A stretch of DNA of 64,000 nucleotides from Paracoccus salipaludis. GTDB lineage: Bacteria > Pseudomonadota > Alphaproteobacteria > Rhodobacterales > Rhodobacteraceae. Location of the stretch: positions 40,933-104,932 of the forward strand of contig NZ_NSJZ01000010.1 of assembly GCF_002287065.1 (NCBI RefSeq), in the 5' to 3' direction. The position numbers were made by a program, and so were the translations under genes. Positions 62,988 through 64,000 of the stretch are shown piece by piece. A model generated the notes under the pieces. It saw only the letters and a program-made list of their open reading frames with translations. It had not been told where the DNA came from and searched no databases. The stretch's first letter is position 1. Each line of letters begins with the position of its first letter.

Positions 62988-63155
62988 CTAGGCGTCTTGC
63001 CGCCAGCCTCTGCCTGCGAGCGCAGCCCGCGCAGGTGCCACGGATATCCTGCGGCCAGTCCGCGGCGTGACCCGCTGGACCATCTCACAGCCAGGATCCG
63101 GAACCTTTGCATTTCCACAGCGCACCACAGGACGCCCATAGCGGTCGACGTCCAT
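62988..63155 (-). CDS. Possible small protein, weak support
   Basis: A 55-residue frame starts at the ATG at 63155 (MDVDRYGRPVVRCGNAKVPDPGC). An AGGGAGGAGG lies upstream but rather far (about 13 bases). An alternative start at 63191 adds 12 residues. Two cysteines are present and no domain is recognised. It could be chance. Confidence 0.22.
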   Translation of the reverse strand: MDVDRYGRPVVRCGNAKVPDPGCEMVQRVTPRTGRRISVAPARAALAGRGWRQDA

Positions 63156-63302
63156 TAGCTTGCAGGCACCTCCTCCCTCTGATTCCATCATGGGGCAGCC
63201 CGAAGGACTGCCCCCGGAGAGAAGCGAGAGCTCCGGGGATCCTCAACCCGCCCAAAGAGAAGGCTCGAACAACGGAGTTGACCCATGAGCCCCGAACAGA
63301 GA

Positions 63303-63580
63303 AATAGTTTCCCCAGGCAGCCTCACGCAGGATCAGCTTCTCGAGCGTGAGGTTGGAGACTGCCTTCCGCAGCCGCTCGTTCTCTTTCTCGAGATCCTTC
63401 AGCCGTTTCACCTGGTCGCTCTTCAGCCCGCCGAACTCCTCGCGCCACCGGTAGTAGGTGAACTGGGTCACGCCGATCGAGCGCACCGCTTCGGCCATCG
63501 ACTGGCCCTGTGACACCAGCACGTCCACTTGCCGGAGCTTGGCAACGATCTTCCCGGGACTTGTGCTTCTTCTGGGGCAT
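63303..63580 (-). pseudogene. IS3-family OrfA, frameshifted and truncated
   Basis: From the ATG at 63580 the minus strand reads MPQKKHKS, then shifts frame near 63556-63563 into GKIVAKLRQVDVLVSQGQSMAEAVRSIGVTQFTYYRW, REEFGGLKSDQVKRLKDLEKENERLRKAVSNLTLEKLILREAAWGN. This is the helix-turn-helix and leucine-zipper OrfA of IS407-group IS3 elements. The match stops near 63303, where the normal OrfA end and OrfB should follow, so the element is cut off there. Confidence 0.88.
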
Positions 63581-63635
63581 TCCTTCGCCCTCCATCTGGC
63601 TCGAAAGCCTACTTCGGGGAGGACCACTTTTCAGG

Positions 63636-64000
63636 GAGCAGGTTCTCACGGCAGCAATCGTCGATTGCGGCCAGGATGCGGAACTTGCGCGAGGCGCCGA
63701 AAGTGTCGGCCACGAAGTCGAGCGACCAACGCTGGTTTGGCACCAAGGCCGCCGGTATCGGCGTGCGGGTGCCGCGGGCGCGCTTCCGGCTCCGTCGCCA
63801 CTTCACTGCCGAGCCTTCCTCGCGATAGAGCCGATAAAGCTTCTTGGGGTTCATCAGCATGCCCCTGCGCTCCAGCAGCAGACCGATCCGCCGATAGCCG
63901 AACCTGCGGCGCACGGCTGCGATCTCCTGCATGGCCTTGCGGATCTCGAGGTTGTCAGGCGGACGTTCGCGCCAGACCGGCTTGCGGCACGACACCGACC
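63636..64000 (-). pseudogene. IS3-family OrfB (integrase-type transposase), truncated
   Basis: The frame enters from beyond the window and reads CRKPVWRERPPDNLEIRKAMQEIAAVRRRFGYRRIGLLLERRG, LMNPKKLYRLYREEG and PNQRWSLDFVADTFGASRKFRILAAIDDCCREN, the first half of an IS3 DDE transposase including the first catalytic Asp (WSLDFV). Homology ends near 63636, where the left end of a second IS3 copy begins. The two later catalytic residues are therefore absent. Confidence 0.88.

Overview
The window is a GC-rich chromosomal segment that looks like an alphaproteobacterium of the Rhodobacteraceae, Paracoccus-like. This is inferred from base composition, the chvE-gguAB-gbpR sugar locus, an HWE-family histidine kinase, a Hint-domain remnant and IS5/IS3 relics typical of that group. 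No rRNA, tRNA or CRISPR array was seen. Genes are dense and often translationally coupled by 4-bp overlaps up to about 35 kb. From about 41 kb to the end there are many decayed genes and insertion-sequence scars.

Region 1 (0.2-7.9 kb) is a cytoplasmic signalling operon: a single-domain response regulator, a 1764-residue hybrid histidine kinase with a tandem HAMP array of exact 276-bp period, and a second hybrid kinase. Region 2 (8.2-19.9 kb) is a compact contractile injection system (CIS): sheath, inner tube, tube/LysM-type adaptor, VgrG-like hub-spike, PAAR-like tip, gp25 wedge, gpJ-like baseplate protein with a C-terminal beta-propeller-like extension, and a gpI-like tail protein. Three membrane proteins flank it, one carrying PASTA-like domains. 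No recognisable AAA+ ATPase, tape measure or fibre is present, and there are no phage head or lysis genes. This is the most unusual system in the window.

Region 3 (20.0-35.8 kb) is a sugar-acid locus for D-galactose/L-arabinose-type sugars. One minus-strand operon encodes a GguC-like protein, an IlvD-family sugar-acid dehydratase, a Gfo/Idh/MocA sugar dehydrogenase, aldose 1-epimerase and a YtfQRT/YjfF-type ABC transporter. A second encodes ChvE-GguAB, a KDPGal-type aldolase and an SMP-30 lactonase. A GbpR-like LysR regulator sits between them. Together they would import the sugar, oxidise it to a lactone, hydrolyse and dehydrate it, and cleave the product; the 2-keto-3-deoxygalactonate kinase is not in the window.

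Region 4 (36-46 kb) holds a winged-helix/TPR regulator, two methyltransferases, two AraC-type regulators, and a cluster of an N-terminally deleted Baeyer-Villiger monooxygenase, a beta-lactamase-fold esterase and a DUF1330 protein. Region 5 (46-56 kb) holds an isoquinoline-oxidoreductase-like molybdoenzyme pair with a small periplasmic protein, a GNAT acetyltransferase, a periplasmic serine hydrolase, and a GntP permease with a CoA-transferase. Region 6 (56-64 kb) is a graveyard: a Hint-domain remnant, a broken BrnTA-like toxin-antitoxin pair, an intact HWE multi-PAS kinase beside a frameshifted response regulator, IS5 and nested IS3 remains, and a gene-poor, lower-GC stretch with strong RNA-like hairpins and three plus-strand terminators.
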